From: Ruminococcus sp. UBA4350
GTDB taxonomy: Bacteria; Bacillota; Clostridia; Oscillospirales; Ruminococcaceae
DNA: 23,186 bases
Direction: 5' to 3'
NCBI GenBank assembly: GCA_002394125.1
Contig: DGSY01000056.1
Span: 6,091 to 29,276 of the forward strand
The notes under the pieces are model-generated. The model was not told the DNA's origin, did not search any database, and was given only the letters and a program-made list of their open reading frames with translations. The translations under genes and the position numbers were made by a program. The stretch's first letter is position 1. The number at the start of each line of letters is the position of its first letter. Shown here piece by piece: positions 22,481-23,186 of this stretch.

Positions 22481-23034
22481 AAAAGTTCCTCCTTTTCAAG
22501 ATAATCACGCAGCTTTGCTCTGGTTCTGTGCAGAATGCTCTTGACGGTATTCACGGACAGACCGAGCTCATCCGCGACCGCTCCGACCTCCAGCATTGAG
22601 AAGTAGCGCCGCATAAAGACCTTTGCGTGCTGATCGGGGAGCGTTTTGAGAAACGAATCCAGCGCAGCGGAGAGCGCGATCTGATCGAGCACCTGCTCGG
22701 TGTTATCGGGTGACGGAATGCACTCTGCCAGCTCGTCCAGCGCAGCGGGTACCGCACCGCCGCCGCGCATCTGCGAATGCTCCGCTTCATAGCGGTTCAG
22801 GGCGAGATTGCGCGCGACCTTTGCAAGATATGCCCGAAAATGCAAGGGCTTTTTCGGCGGGATCGACTGCCACGCCTTGAGCATGGTGTCATTGACACAT
22901 TCCTCGGCATCTCTGCCGTCACCGAGAATGCGAACGGCGATCGTTTTCAGCAGGCCGCCGTACGCACGGCTCGCTTCACGGATCCCCTGTTCGTCGCGCT
23001 GTTCAAAAAGCGCGAGAATGGATTTTTCATTCAC
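22477..23034 (-). CDS. ECF-like RNA polymerase sigma factor, copy 2
   Basis: A 185-aa sigma factor and close paralogue of the protein at 8207-8764: ILALFEQRDEQGIREASRAY against ILTLFQQRDEQAVREAAKQY, region 2 core AEECVNDTMLKAW, and a region 4 helix-turn-helix LGLSVNTVKSILHRTRAKLR. GTG 23034 is chosen over GTG 23043. The Shine-Dalgarno AAAGGA is about 2 nt from the upstream GTG, and starting at 23034 gives the same length and a gap-free N-terminal match to the paralogue; the 9-nt offset between the two possible starts is the same in both genes. The protein is coupled by an ATGA overlap to the PASTA membrane regulator, which probably holds it inactive. Confidence 0.88.
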   Translation of the reverse strand: MNEKSILALFEQRDEQGIREASRAYGGLLKTIAVRILGDGRDAEECVNDTMLKAWQSIPPKKPLHFRAYLAKVARNLALNRYEAEHSQMRGGGAVPAALDELAECIPSPDNTEQVLDQIALSAALDSFLKTLPDQHAKVFMRRYFSMLEVGAVADELGLSVNTVKSILHRTRAKLRDYLEKEELL

Positions 23035-23061
23035 GGCTTCCACCGTCCTTTCATGTTCCTC

Positions 23062-23100
23062 TGTCTATTATAACAGAAAAAAGGGCGCTGAGGTTGCAGG
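23062..23100 (-). promoter_or_regulatory. Candidate autoregulatory ECF-type promoter, copy 2
   Basis: On the minus strand CCTGCAACC (plus-strand 23092-23100), 21 nt, then TAATAGACA (23062-23070). Both blocks and the spacing match the copy at 8140-8178. The downstream leader GAAAGGACGGTG is also identical in both genes. The -10 block here also reads TATAAT, so sigma-A could use it too. Confidence 0.65.
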
Positions 23101-23186
23101 GAATGAAAAAATTTTTTGAATTAAGGTTGCTGTTTTGGCTTCGTATGAAGTGACTCATATTCAGCGCATCGGGAGGTCGGCAGAGC

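Overview
The window looks like chromosomal DNA of a Ruminococcus-like, cellulosome-forming member of the Clostridia (Oscillospiraceae). The basis is a secreted protein with a Thr-rich linker and a type I dockerin, strong AGGAGG-type ribosome binding sites, sigma-A promoters that often carry an extended -10, and housekeeping proteins of Firmicutes type. Most genes are GC-rich. Two short stretches (about 10040-10650 and 18479-19180) are clearly AT-richer and look acquired. No species-level claim is made.

Layout. 246-1655 cysS (+) converges on hpf (1727-2257, -) across a bidirectional terminator. 2489-5692 (-) is a parA-parB-guaB transcription unit with its own sigma-A promoter. 6108-8015 (+) is a secreted dockerin protein with no recognisable catalytic domain. 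8207-9999 (+) is an ECF-like sigma factor with a translationally coupled membrane protein, probably its anti-sigma factor. 10322-10648 (+) is a small TTG-started membrane protein behind a long, highly structured leader. 10838-15006 (+) is pgk, two tandem paralogous membrane/TPR-like genes, then tpiA, followed by a small membrane protein (15083-15586).

15570-18332 (-) is the most unusual locus. Four genes are joined by three successive 4-nt ATGA overlaps: a 63-aa lipoprotein, a 249-aa lipoprotein with five copies of a Gly-centred repeat, a radical SAM/SPASM enzyme and a GNAT acetyltransferase. It resembles a peptide-modification (RiPP-like) system whose substrates are lipoproteins. 18459-19200 is a 0.7-kb cassette bounded by 20-bp direct repeats, inserted in the 3' end of a HAD hydrolase gene. 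The cassette brings a YdjM-like membrane gene and a replacement C-terminus for the hydrolase, and the displaced original tail is still readable on the far side. Divergent from the hydrolase is mreB (19982-20998), whose last codons and stop lie in the first unit of a 75-bp tandem repeat.

21332-23034 (-) is a second sigma/membrane-regulator pair, paralogous to the first, whose regulator carries two PASTA domains outside the membrane. The two sigma genes share a promoter motif with identical 21-nt spacing (CCTGyAACC, then TAATAGACA) and the same start-site context, which points to autoregulation by the same class of sigma factor. All assignments come from reading the sequence; no database search was run.
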